In this document: positions 43,660-52,082 of the stretch, one piece after another | Numbering within the stretch: the stretch's first letter is position 1 | Layout: every line of letters starts with the position of its first letter | NCBI GenBank assembly: GCA_963780655.1 | Contig: CAWACP010000003.1 | Location: 124,001 to 188,000 of the forward strand | Direction of reading: 5' to 3' | DNA length: 64,000 bases | Source of the DNA: CAWACP01 sp963780655 | Lineage (GTDB): Bacteria; Acidobacteriota; Terriglobia; Bryobacterales; Bryobacteraceae | Program-made: the position numbers and the translations under genes | Notes under the pieces: model-generated | Database searches by the model: none | What the model was told of the DNA's origin: nothing | The model's input: only the letters and a program-made list of their open reading frames with translations

Positions 43660-43695
43660 GATACGGTACCGTATCTGTGCTCCACTACGGTGGAG
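43660..43695. promoter_or_regulatory. Operator-like palindromes upstream of the NmrA-type gene
   Basis: GATACGGTACCGTATC (43660-43675) is a perfect 16-bp palindrome, and CTCCAC-TACG-GTGGAG (43680-43695) a second inverted repeat 4 bp away. They lie 29-64 bp upstream of the NmrA-type start, where a repressor of the TetR or similar dimeric type would bind. No regulator gene is left in the cassette. Confidence 0.5.
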
Positions 43696-43837
43696 TACTC
43701 TTCGAGGTGAAAAGTTGCATCTCGTTCGGCGTTGTTGATGGACGCTTGTTCGAAGATTGGACCTGCGCCGGTGATCCCAGACACAAGGCACCTTAAATTC
43801 AGACGGTGCTGAAAAAGTAAGTCAACGGCTGGAACAA

Positions 43838-43863
43838 GCAGGCGAAAAACGCCTGCTCCACCA
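43838..43863. repeat. GCAGGC hairpin repeat
   Basis: GCAGGCGAAAAACGCCTGC followed by TCCACC, the same design as the hairpins at 18467, 21270 and 48455. It is located within the tRNA-bounded cassette, which shows that the repeat family has also colonised this segment. Confidence 0.7.
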
Positions 43864-44014
43864 CGGTGCATCAACAGTTTACGGCAACAGTGGCGTAGGC
43901 CTTTGGCCAAACATTTGCAGCCGGCAATGCTCCGCAGAGACCCAGGTTGTCCCTGAAAACAGGGAGAGCGATTGGGGAGAGTGTTCTCTCAACCCGGAAC
44001 ACGCTCGAACAGAA

Positions 44015-44434
44015 CTATGGCGAGCGATGCTTGAACGGATTGAAGACGGCTACAGGAAAATGGTTGAAATCCTTCTCGTTGCGCGTAGCCACGGTGAGGC
44101 TGTGAACCTGAGCTGTGGCCGCAATCATGGCATCTTCGGCCAGAGTGTCTGAATGGCCATGCATCAGGCGTGCATATTCGCGAAAGCAGCGCCCATCCAT
44201 GGGGAGTACCTGACTCGTAGCCTCGATCCGATCCACCCACAGCGTCAGTTCCGCAGCCTTGCCGGGGTCCTGGCGGCGGGTGAGTTCAACACCGGCCTGC
44301 AATTCGCCAAGTACAACGGCCGGAATAAACATACGTTCCGAGGAGAGCTCCTCAAACCAGTGGCGAACCCCGCCGTGCGGTTTCGGTTTCCGCAACTCGC
44401 ACACGACATTTGTGTCGAGGAGATAGCTAGTCAT
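44015..44434 (-). CDS. vapC: PIN-domain toxin (VapC/FitB type)
   Basis: 139 residues. A single PIN-domain RNase with the conserved acidic residues: Asp in YLLDTNVVCELRKP (about 7), Glu in AVVLGELQAGVE (about 43), Asp in DTLAEDAMIAATA (about 101) and the late Asp/Glu in TVATRNEKDFNHF (about 119). The length and the ..LD.NV.SEL.. start fit the FitB-like branch. It cleaves RNA, often tRNA or rRNA in characterised members. It overlaps the antitoxin gene by 8 bp and is therefore coupled to it. Its position next to tRNA-Lys in a tRNA-bounded cassette suits a stabilising role. Confidence 0.92.
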   Translation of the reverse strand: MTSYLLDTNVVCELRKPKPHGGVRHWFEELSSERMFIPAVVLGELQAGVELTRRQDPGKAAELTLWVDRIEATSQVLPMDGRCFREYARLMHGHSDTLAEDAMIAATAQVHSLTVATRNEKDFNHFPVAVFNPFKHRSP

Positions 44435-44687
44435 CGAACGTCAGCGGAGGGCGGCTCCTGACACGGCCTCGCGTGGGCATGGGGATTTCGAAGCGCGGAC
44501 CGGGCCCCAGGAGCACGTCCTTCAGGCTGGGCCGATTCGTTTCTTGCAGACGGCGCCATTCCTCGAAGGATATGACGACAGCCGTATCGATGCCTCGCCG
44601 CGTCACGATTTGCGGTCCTTTTTCGAGGGCGTCTTCGATGAGTTCGCTGAAGCGCGCCTTGGCGTCCTGTAGTTGCCATTTTGTCAT
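44427..44687 (-). CDS. Phd/YefM-type antitoxin
   Basis: 86 residues from the ATG at 44687 (GGGGGAG upstream); a start five codons earlier is less likely. MTKWQLQDAKARFSELIEDA and GPQIVTRRGIDTAVVISFEE is the Phd/YefM fold that binds operator DNA, and the C-terminal RPSLKDVLLGPGPRFEIPMP is the toxin-wrapping tail. It is paired with the PIN toxin that follows. The ACTAGTCAGAAGGCTAGT near 44714-44731 upstream is an imperfect inverted repeat that could be the autoregulatory operator. Confidence 0.9.
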   Translation of the reverse strand: MTKWQLQDAKARFSELIEDALEKGPQIVTRRGIDTAVVISFEEWRRLQETNRPSLKDVLLGPGPRFEIPMPTRGRVRSRPPLTFDD

Positions 44688-44760
44688 GAACCACTCCCCC
44701 AAAACATCATGTGACTAGTCAGAAGGCTAGTCAAGTCACCTGGCCCAATCCGTTGGGAAG

Positions 44761-44836
<76 letters not shown>

Positions 44837-44959
44837 GCTCGGTCGCAAGAAGTGCCTGAGGTATCGGCGATGACGCCGACGTGAACCATTCTATCACCCG
44901 GCGTTCGCGATAATCCAATCGGGCGTGTACGCGCCAAAGCGATATACTGGGCCTTCCCA

Positions 44960-47900
44960 ATGAAAGGCCTCATCGCATTGACTCTCATGGCAGCGTCAGC
45001 CATGGCGGCCGACCAGTACACGCGCGGCATCGGCGTCTATCCCGGCGATCCCGCCGACTTCTTCGGCCCGCAGATGCGCGTGGACGCCAGCGCCTACCGC
45101 AACCTGGCATTCCGGCGCGCCACGTACGGGTCCAGCTCGTACGATTACAACCTGACGCCGCAACTCATCACCGACGGCATCAAGGCCACCGGCATGCCGC
45201 GCTACATCGCGGTTTCCACCAGCGATCAGGGCGTGCTCCCTAAGGTGCAGCGCGAGTTGCTACTCGATGACGTTTACCTGACCGGCGTGGATTTCAAGCC
45301 AACCCGCGACATCTGGATGCAATTCGAAATCGGCGGCGACGAGTTACCCGAGATCGATCGCATCCGGTTCGACGGCTCGGTGCGCGTCATGCAGCCGGAA
45401 ACGTGGACCTGCATCGTTTCCGGTTCCGATGACGGGCACGCGTGGACCGAACTGGGGCGCAGTCACGGCGGCGTCCGCCCGACGGGCGAACTGCGCGGCG
45501 GCGTCCCGACAGCTCCCGCGCACAACCGTTTCTACCGGGTGGAACTGCGCTCGGGGCGCACCATGCCGTGGCGCATCGGTGAAGTGACGTTCTTCCACGG
45601 CCGCGACCAGGTGCATCTCGGCGGTCCGTACAATTTCGACAGCGCGTGGATGAGCGCCGGCAGCGGCGCGGAATGGGTCTACGTGGATCTCGGCGCGCCC
45701 TGCACGTTCGATCGCGTCGCTCTTTACTGGATTCGCCGCGCGGCGGAAGGAGCCATTCAGGTCTCCGACGACGCGGCGAGCTGGAACACCGTTCAGCCGC
45801 TGCCTGCAGCCTCCGGGACCACCGACGATATTCATCTGGCGCAGCCCGCAAGTGGACGTTACGTCAGGGTGCTGATGACACGGCCGTCCGCGCCCGAGGG
45901 CTACGTGCTGAGCGAACTGGAAGTGTACGGGCGCGGAGGTCCGGTTCCAGTCGCACACCCGGCCGGCGCGCCGCGCATGGGGGAGAGCATGCGTCTGGCG
46001 GGCGGAGCATGGAAGATCGAGCGCGCCAATCTGGTTTCCGCCAACGGCGCCGCACTGTCGCAACCCGGGTTCGATGACCAGACCTGGCTTCCCGCCACCG
46101 TACCGGGCACGGCTCTGGTGAGCTATCTGAACGCGGGCGCAATTCCCGATCCGTACTTCGGCGACAACCTGCTGCAGATCTCCGATTCGTTCTTCCAGTC
46201 CGATTTCTGGTACCGCAACGAGTTCGCCGCGCCCATATCGGTTCCAGGCAGGCGCGTGTGGCTCAACTTCGACGGCATCAACTGGAAAGCAACGGTGTGG
46301 CTGAACGGCGAAAAGCTGGGCCGTATCGAGGGCGGGTTCATGCGCGCGCGCTTCGATGTCACCGGCCTCATCCATGCCGGACAGTCGAACGCGCTCGCGG
46401 TGCTGGTGGAGAAGAACGCGCATCCGGGCAGCGTGAAACAGAAGACCGCCGAGGCAGCGCCCGCCAACGGAGGCGTGCTGGGCGCAGACAACCCGACGTT
46501 CCATGCGAGCATCGGATGGGACTGGATTCCCACCATTCCCGGCCGCGACACCGGCATCTGGAACGAGGTGTTCCTGAGCGCGAGCGGCGGGGTGACCATC
46601 GAGAATCCGTTTGCGAATTCCACGCTTCCGCTGCCCGACACATCTCGAGCCGACGTGACTGTCGAGGTGACGCTGCGCAATCACGAATCGCAGCCGGTGA
46701 GCGGCACTCTGCGCGGTCGGTTCGGCGATGTGCCGTTCGAGGCGGCCATATCGCTGGACGCGAACGCGGCGAAGGTGGTGAGGCTCGATCCTTCGACGAC
46801 GCCCGCGCTGCGCCTGGCACATCCGCGGCTGTGGTGGCCCAACGGCTACGGCTCGCCCGACCTCTACAACGTGCAGGTGAGCTTCGAAGCGGGCGGCGCA
46901 GTTTCGGACAGCAAATCGTTCCAGGCCGGAGTCCGCCAGTTCACCTACAGCGAAGAGGGCGGCAATCTGCGGATGTGGATCAACGGGCGGCGCTTCGTCC
47001 CGCGCGGCGGCAACTGGGGTTTCAGTGAAGCGCTGCTGCGTTACCGGGCGCGCGAGTATGAGACCGCCGTGCGCTATCACCGCGACATGAACTTCACCAT
47101 GATTCGCAACTGGGTGGGTCAGATCGGCGAGGACGCGTTCTACGACGCGTGCGACCGCAACGGCATCGTGGTGTGGCAGGATTTCTGGCTGGCGAATCCG
47201 TACGACGGCCCGGACCCCGATGACGACGCCATGTTCCTGCGCAATGCCGAGGACACGATCCTGCGCATTCGCAACCATCCGTCGATGGGTCTGTACGTCG
47301 GCCGTAACGAGGGCTTCCCGCCGGAGGTCATCGACACGGGTCTGCGCAGCATGATCGCGCAGGACCATCCGGGGCTGCATTACATCCCCAGTTCGGCCGA
47401 CGATGCCGTAGGCGGCCGCGGACCGTATCAGGTGCAGCAGGTGAACTGGTATTTCCGCAACCGCGCTACCACGAAGCTGCACAGCGAAATGGGCATGCCC
47501 AACATCGTCACGCTCGACAGCCTGAAACTGATGATGCCCGAATCCGGATTATGGCCGCAGGGGCTGATGTGGGGCCTGCACGATTTCTGCTCGCGCGCCG
47601 CGCAGAATGCCATCTCGTTCCGGGGGCGCATTCAGAACAGCTACGGCGGCGCCGATAACGTGGCCGAGTGGGTGGAGCTGGCGCAGTTCGTGAACTACGA
47701 AGGCCATCGCGCCATGTACGAAGCGCAGAGCGCGCACCGCATGGGCCTGCTCATCTGGATGAGCCATCCGTGCTGGCCGTCGCTGGTCTGGCAGACCTAC
47801 GACTATTATTTTGACCCGACCGCCGCATACTTCGGCGCGAAAAAGGCTTCGGAGCCGCTGCACATTCAGTGGAACGCCGCCACCGACATGGTGGAGGTGG

Positions 47901-48445
47901 TGAACTACAGCGGCGGCAACCAGACGGGCCTCACCGCGAGCGTGCGCATTTTTAATCTGGACGGCTCGCTGAAATGGGAGAAGACCGCCGCGCTCGACAG
48001 CAATGAGGACATCACGGTGACGCCCATCCACCTGGAATATCCGCCGGATTTATCGCCAGTGCATTTCCTGCACCTGCAATTAACGCAGAACGGGCGCGTT
48101 ATCTCGGATAATTTCTACTGGCGCGGCACGCAGGGCGAAGATTATCGGGCGCTCCGTGAATTGCCGAAGGCGTCCCTGAGCGCGGCCACTCAGATCGAGC
48201 GGCGCGGCGATGGCTGGCGCATGACAACCCAGCTGCGCAACACGTCGGCGAGCCCCGCGCTGATGATCCGGCTCAAAGCGGTCCGTCGCACGACCGGCGA
48301 CCGCATTCTGCCGGCGTTTTACAGCGACAACTACGTCTCTCTGATGCCCGGCGAGAGCCGCACCATTACTACCGATTTCGCCAATGCCGATACGCGCGGC
48401 GAGCCGGCGCGGATGGTGGTGGAAGGCTTCAACCTGAGCAAATAA
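44960..48445 (+). CDS. Exported GH2-family glycosidase with N-terminal discoidin-like domains
   Basis: 1161 residues with a signal peptide (MKGLIALTLMAASAMA). Residues about 20-330 contain two discoidin/F5-8C-like carbohydrate-binding segments (NLAFRRATYGSSSYDYN... and GAEWVYVDLGAPCTFDRVAL ... YVLSELEVYG). The GH2 part follows: a sugar-binding jelly-roll (FWYRNEFAAP, VWLNGEKLGRIEGGF), an Ig-like domain, and a TIM-barrel with RRFVPRGGNWGFSEALLRY. The acid/base is predicted as Glu784 in VGRNEGFPP and the nucleophile as Glu843 in LHSEMGMPN, placing it near exo-beta-glucosaminidase/mannosidase subfamilies. It would act on extracellular polysaccharide. The C-terminal Ig-like region is complete. 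A hairpin repeat follows the stop. Confidence 0.9.
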   Translation: MKGLIALTLMAASAMAADQYTRGIGVYPGDPADFFGPQMRVDASAYRNLAFRRATYGSSSYDYNLTPQLITDGIKATGMPRYIAVSTSDQGVLPKVQRELLLDDVYLTGVDFKPTRDIWMQFEIGGDELPEIDRIRFDGSVRVMQPETWTCIVSGSDDGHAWTELGRSHGGVRPTGELRGGVPTAPAHNRFYRVELRSGRTMPWRIGEVTFFHGRDQVHLGGPYNFDSAWMSAGSGAEWVYVDLGAPCTFDRVALYWIRRAAEGAIQVSDDAASWNTVQPLPAASGTTDDIHLAQPASGRYVRVLMTRPSAPEGYVLSELEVYGRGGPVPVAHPAGAPRMGESMRLAGGAWKIERANLVSANGAALSQPGFDDQTWLPATVPGTALVSYLNAGAIPDPYFGDNLLQISDSFFQSDFWYRNEFAAPISVPGRRVWLNFDGINWKATVWLNGEKLGRIEGGFMRARFDVTGLIHAGQSNALAVLVEKNAHPGSVKQKTAEAAPANGGVLGADNPTFHASIGWDWIPTIPGRDTGIWNEVFLSASGGVTIENPFANSTLPLPDTSRADVTVEVTLRNHESQPVSGTLRGRFGDVPFEAAISLDANAAKVVRLDPSTTPALRLAHPRLWWPNGYGSPDLYNVQVSFEAGGAVSDSKSFQAGVRQFTYSEEGGNLRMWINGRRFVPRGGNWGFSEALLRYRAREYETAVRYHRDMNFTMIRNWVGQIGEDAFYDACDRNGIVVWQDFWLANPYDGPDPDDDAMFLRNAEDTILRIRNHPSMGLYVGRNEGFPPEVIDTGLRSMIAQDHPGLHYIPSSADDAVGGRGPYQVQQVNWYFRNRATTKLHSEMGMPNIVTLDSLKLMMPESGLWPQGLMWGLHDFCSRAAQNAISFRGRIQNSYGGADNVAEWVELAQFVNYEGHRAMYEAQSAHRMGLLIWMSHPCWPSLVWQTYDYYFDPTAAYFGAKKASEPLHIQWNAATDMVEVVNYSGGNQTGLTASVRIFNLDGSLKWEKTAALDSNEDITVTPIHLEYPPDLSPVHFLHLQLTQNGRVISDNFYWRGTQGEDYRALRELPKASLSAATQIERRGDGWRMTTQLRNTSASPALMIRLKAVRRTTGDRILPAFYSDNYVSLMPGESRTITTDFANADTRGEPARMVVEGFNLSK

Positions 48446-48454
48446 CGAGTTACG

Positions 48455-48518
48455 TGCAGGCGAAAACGCCTGCTCTACTTCCGACCGAGAACAGTAGAGC
48501 AGGCTTCAGCCTGCTCTA
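48455..48518. repeat. Composite double-hairpin repeat (orientation opposite to 12304-12364)
   Basis: GCAGGCGAAAACGCCTGC and GAGCAGGCTTCAGCCTGCTC joined by TACTTCCGACCGAGAACAGTA; the CGACCGAGAACAGTA spacer is the reverse complement of the spacer at 12304-12364. It sits between convergent genes and contains the stop codon of the hopene cyclase (48516-48518). Likely terminator function. Confidence 0.75.
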
Positions 48519-50435
48519 TTCGCGCGTTTCGAGGAACGTGTTCAGCGCCAGCAGCGGGAACGCGTCGCGATACATGTGGTAGCGCAGATAGAACACTCTG
48601 GGAAAACCGGTTCCCGTGGCGAGATCCTCGTCCCAGCCGCCGTCGGAGCGCTGCGTTTCCACCAGATGATCGATGCCGTTGCGCACGCTGCTGCTGTTCG
48701 CGTCGCCGCCCGCGATCAGCCCGAGAATGGCCCAGGCAGTCTGCGAGGGCGTGCTGCGCGCCGGCACGTACGTGTTCTCATCGTAGCTGGCGCAGCTTTC
48801 ACCCCATCCACCGTCGGAGTTCTGGATGGCCCGCAGCCACTCGCCCGCGCGCAGGATGTAGGCCTCGCGATCGCTCTCGCCCGCTGCAGCCAGGCCGCGC
48901 AGTGCGAAGCACGTGCCGTAGATGTAATCGACGCCCCAGCGGCCCCACCAGCTTCCGTCGGCTTCCTGCGCGCGTTTCAGATACTCGACGCCGCGCTGCA
49001 CCGCCGCATGCGCCTGCGGCAGGCCCATGGCGATGAGCGCCTCCAGGACGCGGCCCGTGATATCGGGACAGGTCGGGTCGAGCATGGCGTTGTGATCCGC
49101 GAAGGGCACATGGCTGAGCAGCGCGCGATTATTGTCCACGTCAAACGCGGCCCATCCGCCATCCTTCGACTGCATGTCCAGCAGCCATCGAACCGCGCGC
49201 CGCTGCGCCTGATCCTGCGCGCCCGGCGACGACCCGGTGGAGCGGCTCAGCGCCAGCAGCACCATGGCGGTGTCGTCAATGTCGGGATAATGCTCGTTGG
49301 CGTATTCGAAATACCAGCCGGACGGTTCCGTGTGCGGCCGCTTCACGCTCCAGTCGCCTTTGCGGCGCACTTCCTTCGTCAGCAGCCAGGTGGCCGTGCG
49401 GCGCAGGGCGTCGGTGGAAGACCCGGCGGCCTTGCCCACGCAATACGCGGCGATGGCCGTGTCCCACACCACCGAGAAGCACGGCTGGAAGAAGAAGCGC
49501 CGGCCGTCGTCCACCATGAGCGCATCGAACTGCCGCTGCGCCTCTGCGCGGTCGGGGTGGTCCGGAGGATAGCCGAGCAGATCGAGCGCCATGATGGTGT
49601 ACTGCATGGGCGGGTAGATGGCCGCAACCCCATCGCTGTAGCGCGAGTGCGCGAGTATCCACTCCTCCGCCCTGCGGATCGCCTTCTGCCGTGTCGCGCG
49701 CAGGCCGCGCTTATCCCACAGCTTCAGCAGCCGGTCCGCGCGATAGAAGAAATTCCGCCACGTGAAGAAGCTGGAATCGTATGGATTGCCAAACGCCACC
49801 CCCGGCTTGATCAGCTCTTTCAGCGTCAACCCCGCCGGTACGGGCCGCTGGGGCTTCAGCGCCTGCACGATGGAAAGCGGAATGACGATGGCGCGCGTCC
49901 ACGACGACATCTCGTAAATGAAGTTGCCCGCGAGGATCATCTCGGGCGGAATGGATGGCGTGTACTCGCGCGGATAAAGGCCGAAGAGGCTGAGGTTGAT
50001 CCTGACGTAGCTGTTCGCGGCCTGCAGACCGCCGAGGCTGAGGATGCAATCGCGAGCCCGCACGATACGCGGATCGTCGATACTCAGGCCGCCGGCGCGC
50101 AGCGCGAAGTAGGCCTTTACGCCGGCATTGATTTCCGAGGGACCTACCGGATAGATATTGAACCCGCCATCCGGCAACTGCCGCGCGAGGATGGACTCCA
50201 TCGCGCGATCCACCAATGCGCGCGTGGGCGGATTCCACTCACCGCGTTCCGGCGCATACAACCAGAGCTGCAGCAGAATGTAATCGGATTCCAACGTGCT
50301 GTCCGCGGTCAGCTCCGCCTGCCAGTAGCCGTGGGGGTGCTGTGTTTCGAGAAGATGCCGGACTGCCCTGGCGCTGGCCTGCGCCGCGGCAGAGCCGAGC
50401 GCGTTAGCAGCGCCGAGGCCGGCGCCGGGACTCAT
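48516..50435 (-). CDS. shc: Squalene-hopene cyclase
   Basis: 639 residues from the ATG at 50435 (MSPGAGLGAANALG); longer frames upstream lie inside ispH. It cyclises squalene to hopene, the first step of hopanoid synthesis, at the inner membrane. The catalytic DxDD is DIDDTA (about 385-390, with the protonating Asp about 387). QW repeats are visible as QLPDGGFNIYPVG, QSKDGGWAAFDVDNN, AQEADGSWWGRWG, QNSDGGWGES and QRSDGGWDED. The length matches the family. The start overlaps the ispH stop (ATGA), so the isoprenoid and hopanoid steps are coupled. The last codons lie in a hairpin repeat. Confidence 0.95.
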   Translation of the reverse strand: MSPGAGLGAANALGSAAAQASARAVRHLLETQHPHGYWQAELTADSTLESDYILLQLWLYAPERGEWNPPTRALVDRAMESILARQLPDGGFNIYPVGPSEINAGVKAYFALRAGGLSIDDPRIVRARDCILSLGGLQAANSYVRINLSLFGLYPREYTPSIPPEMILAGNFIYEMSSWTRAIVIPLSIVQALKPQRPVPAGLTLKELIKPGVAFGNPYDSSFFTWRNFFYRADRLLKLWDKRGLRATRQKAIRRAEEWILAHSRYSDGVAAIYPPMQYTIMALDLLGYPPDHPDRAEAQRQFDALMVDDGRRFFFQPCFSVVWDTAIAAYCVGKAAGSSTDALRRTATWLLTKEVRRKGDWSVKRPHTEPSGWYFEYANEHYPDIDDTAMVLLALSRSTGSSPGAQDQAQRRAVRWLLDMQSKDGGWAAFDVDNNRALLSHVPFADHNAMLDPTCPDITGRVLEALIAMGLPQAHAAVQRGVEYLKRAQEADGSWWGRWGVDYIYGTCFALRGLAAAGESDREAYILRAGEWLRAIQNSDGGWGESCASYDENTYVPARSTPSQTAWAILGLIAGGDANSSSVRNGIDHLVETQRSDGGWDEDLATGTGFPRVFYLRYHMYRDAFPLLALNTFLETRE

Positions 50436-51439
50436 GCGTTGAGGCCGGCCGGCGCGATGTGCGTCAGCCGCATCGCGGACTGTTCGAGACCCGCGGGAAG
50501 TTGGAACCGTACGTCCTCTTCCTTGAGCTCTACCTCTTCCAGTTCTCCGAAGCCGTACACGGTCCGGAGCGAATCGAGCAGTTCCTGCACGAGCACTTCG
50601 GGAGCAGACGCGCCGGCCGTGACCGCCACGGTGGACGCGTTCTCGAGCCAGCGGGGATTCACCTCGTGGGCGTTGTCCACCAGCCAGGCGGGAATGCCTT
50701 CCTTCTGGCAGACTTCCACAAGGCGTCGTGAATTCGAACTGTTCTGCGAGCCCACCACCAGCAGCACGTCGCACAGCGGCGCCGCGGCTTTCACCCCGAG
50801 CTGCCGGTTTTCCGTCGCGTAGCAGATGTCCTGGCTCTTCGGCCCGACGATGGCCGGGAAGCGCTTGCGCAGCCGGTCGACAATGTCTTTGGTTTCGTCG
50901 AGGCTGAGCGTTGTCTGCGTGAGGAACGCGATGCGCTCCGGATCGCGGACTTGCAACCTGTCCACGTCGTGGACGTTGCTCACGAGAATAGTGGATTCGG
51001 GAGCCTCGCCCATGGTCCCGATCACTTCATCATGACCGGCGTGGCCGATGAGGATGATCGTATAGCTCTGCCGGTCGAAGCGCACGGATTCGAGATGAAC
51101 CTTGGTCACCAGCGGACAGGTGGCGTCGATCACCTGAAGTTTGCGCGCCTCGGCTTCTTCGCGAACGGCCGGGGAAACGCCATGCGCGCTGAAGATCACG
51201 CGGGCGCCCTCGGGCACCTCGCTCAGCTCTTCGACGAAGATGGCGCCGGCGCGGCGCAACTCCTCCACGACGTGCCGGTTGTGTACGATCTCCTTGCGGA
51301 CGTACACGGGTGCGCCGTAGAGGTCGAGCACGATCTTGACAACATCGATCGCGCGTACAACCCCGGCGCAAAATCCTCTGGGCCGCAGAAGAATTACCTT
51401 CTTCGCAGGCGACTGATGGGCAGCAGCAACGGTGTCCAT
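50432..51439 (-). CDS. ispH: 4-Hydroxy-3-methylbut-2-enyl diphosphate reductase
   Basis: 335 residues from the ATG at 51439 (a GTG two codons upstream is possible). The last enzyme of the MEP pathway, giving IPP and DMAPP using a 4Fe-4S cluster. The three cluster cysteines lie in RPRGFCAGVVRAIDV, VIDATCPLVTKVH and AAPLCDVLLVVGSQNSSNS; the His residues HNRHVVEEL and LIGHAGHDEVIGTMGE and the Glu of the last are those of the active site. It overlaps shc by 4 bp. Since squalene is made from these precursors, coupling to the cyclase is chemically sensible. Confidence 0.96.
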   Translation of the reverse strand: MDTVAAAHQSPAKKVILLRPRGFCAGVVRAIDVVKIVLDLYGAPVYVRKEIVHNRHVVEELRRAGAIFVEELSEVPEGARVIFSAHGVSPAVREEAEARKLQVIDATCPLVTKVHLESVRFDRQSYTIILIGHAGHDEVIGTMGEAPESTILVSNVHDVDRLQVRDPERIAFLTQTTLSLDETKDIVDRLRKRFPAIVGPKSQDICYATENRQLGVKAAAPLCDVLLVVGSQNSSNSRRLVEVCQKEGIPAWLVDNAHEVNPRWLENASTVAVTAGASAPEVLVQELLDSLRTVYGFGELEEVELKEEDVRFQLPAGLEQSAMRLTHIAPAGLNA

Positions 51440-51501
51440 GCGCACTCTTCAGTATAACGCGGCCACATGCGACACTCTGAGCGTATGAGGTACGCCAGGC
51501 T

Positions 51502-51524
51502 GAGCCGCGACCAGAGGGAGCGGT
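51502..51524. repeat. REP-like element, left flank of the RAYT gene
   Basis: GAGCCGCGACCAGAGGGAG then CGGT, 23 bp, ending 13 bp before the transposase start. Its inverted partner is at 52038-52060 (22 of 23 matching), and the same motif forms the pair at 27999-28060. Confidence 0.85.
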
Positions 51525-51537
51525 GGAGTAGCGCTGC

Positions 51538-52032
51538 ATGGTCTACCTGATTACATTTGTGTGTTATGGCTGCCATTTGCACGGGCATGCCTCAGGCTCT
51601 GTCGATCAGCGGCATAACCTGCCCGGCAGCCGGGTGCTGGAGCCCGATCCCCAGCGACTTTTGAGAGATCGGCAACCGATGGACCAGCCACCGTATGAGT
51701 TGGATGCTCGGCGTCGTGAAGTCGTGCTTGCCGCATTGAGCGAGCGGTGCCGAGAATGGCATTGGATCCTGTTAGCTGCCCACGTGCGCACGAATCACGT
51801 CCACGTCGTGATTGTAGGTGAGGCTCGACCCGAGAGGATGATGAACGATCTCAAAGCCTACGCAAGCCGGTGTCTTAACCAGGCGGGATGGGATGAACCT
51901 GCCCGCAAACGATGGGCAAGGCACGGAAGTACGCGATGGCTGTGGAGGCCTGAGAATGTCTCGGCTGCGATTCGCTACGTTGTCGATGAGCAGGGTGACC
52001 CCATGGCCGTCTTCGAGAGCGTGGAGCCTTGA
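51538..52032 (+). CDS. REP-associated tyrosine transposase (RAYT, Y1/HUH family)
   Basis: 164 residues. A single-strand HUH endonuclease of the TnpA-REP type: MVYLITFVCYGCHLHG is the usual N-terminal strand, the HUH motif is TNHVHVVIV (about residues 84-92), and the catalytic Tyr lies in MMNDLKAYASRCLN (about 109). The C-terminus WLWRPENVSAAIRYVVDEQG is typical. The gene is bracketed by inverted REP-like sequences on both sides, the arrangement by which such enzymes are thought to move REPs. Domesticated rather than IS-like copies are normal. Intact. Confidence 0.88.
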   Translation: MVYLITFVCYGCHLHGHASGSVDQRHNLPGSRVLEPDPQRLLRDRQPMDQPPYELDARRREVVLAALSERCREWHWILLAAHVRTNHVHVVIVGEARPERMMNDLKAYASRCLNQAGWDEPARKRWARHGSTRWLWRPENVSAAIRYVVDEQGDPMAVFESVEP

Positions 52033-52037
52033 ACGGG

Positions 52038-52060
52038 ACCGCTCCCTGTGGTCGCGGCTC
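52038..52060. repeat. REP-like element, right flank of the RAYT gene
   Basis: ACCGCTCCCTGTGGTCG then CGGCTC, the inverted counterpart of 51502-51524, beginning 5 bp after the transposase stop. The inverted flanks plus the ORF make a unit of about 560 bp. Confidence 0.85.
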
Positions 52061-52082
52061 AGCCACGCTCGGAACCCCCTCG

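Larger units (their letters stand above)
43632..44014. other. Intergenic segment between the NmrA-type gene and the PIN toxin
   Basis: About 380 bp. It holds a pair of operator-like palindromes (43660-43695) and a GCAGGC hairpin (43838-43863), listed separately. No ORF with a start, ribosome site and recognisable domain was found on either strand. Confidence 0.6.
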
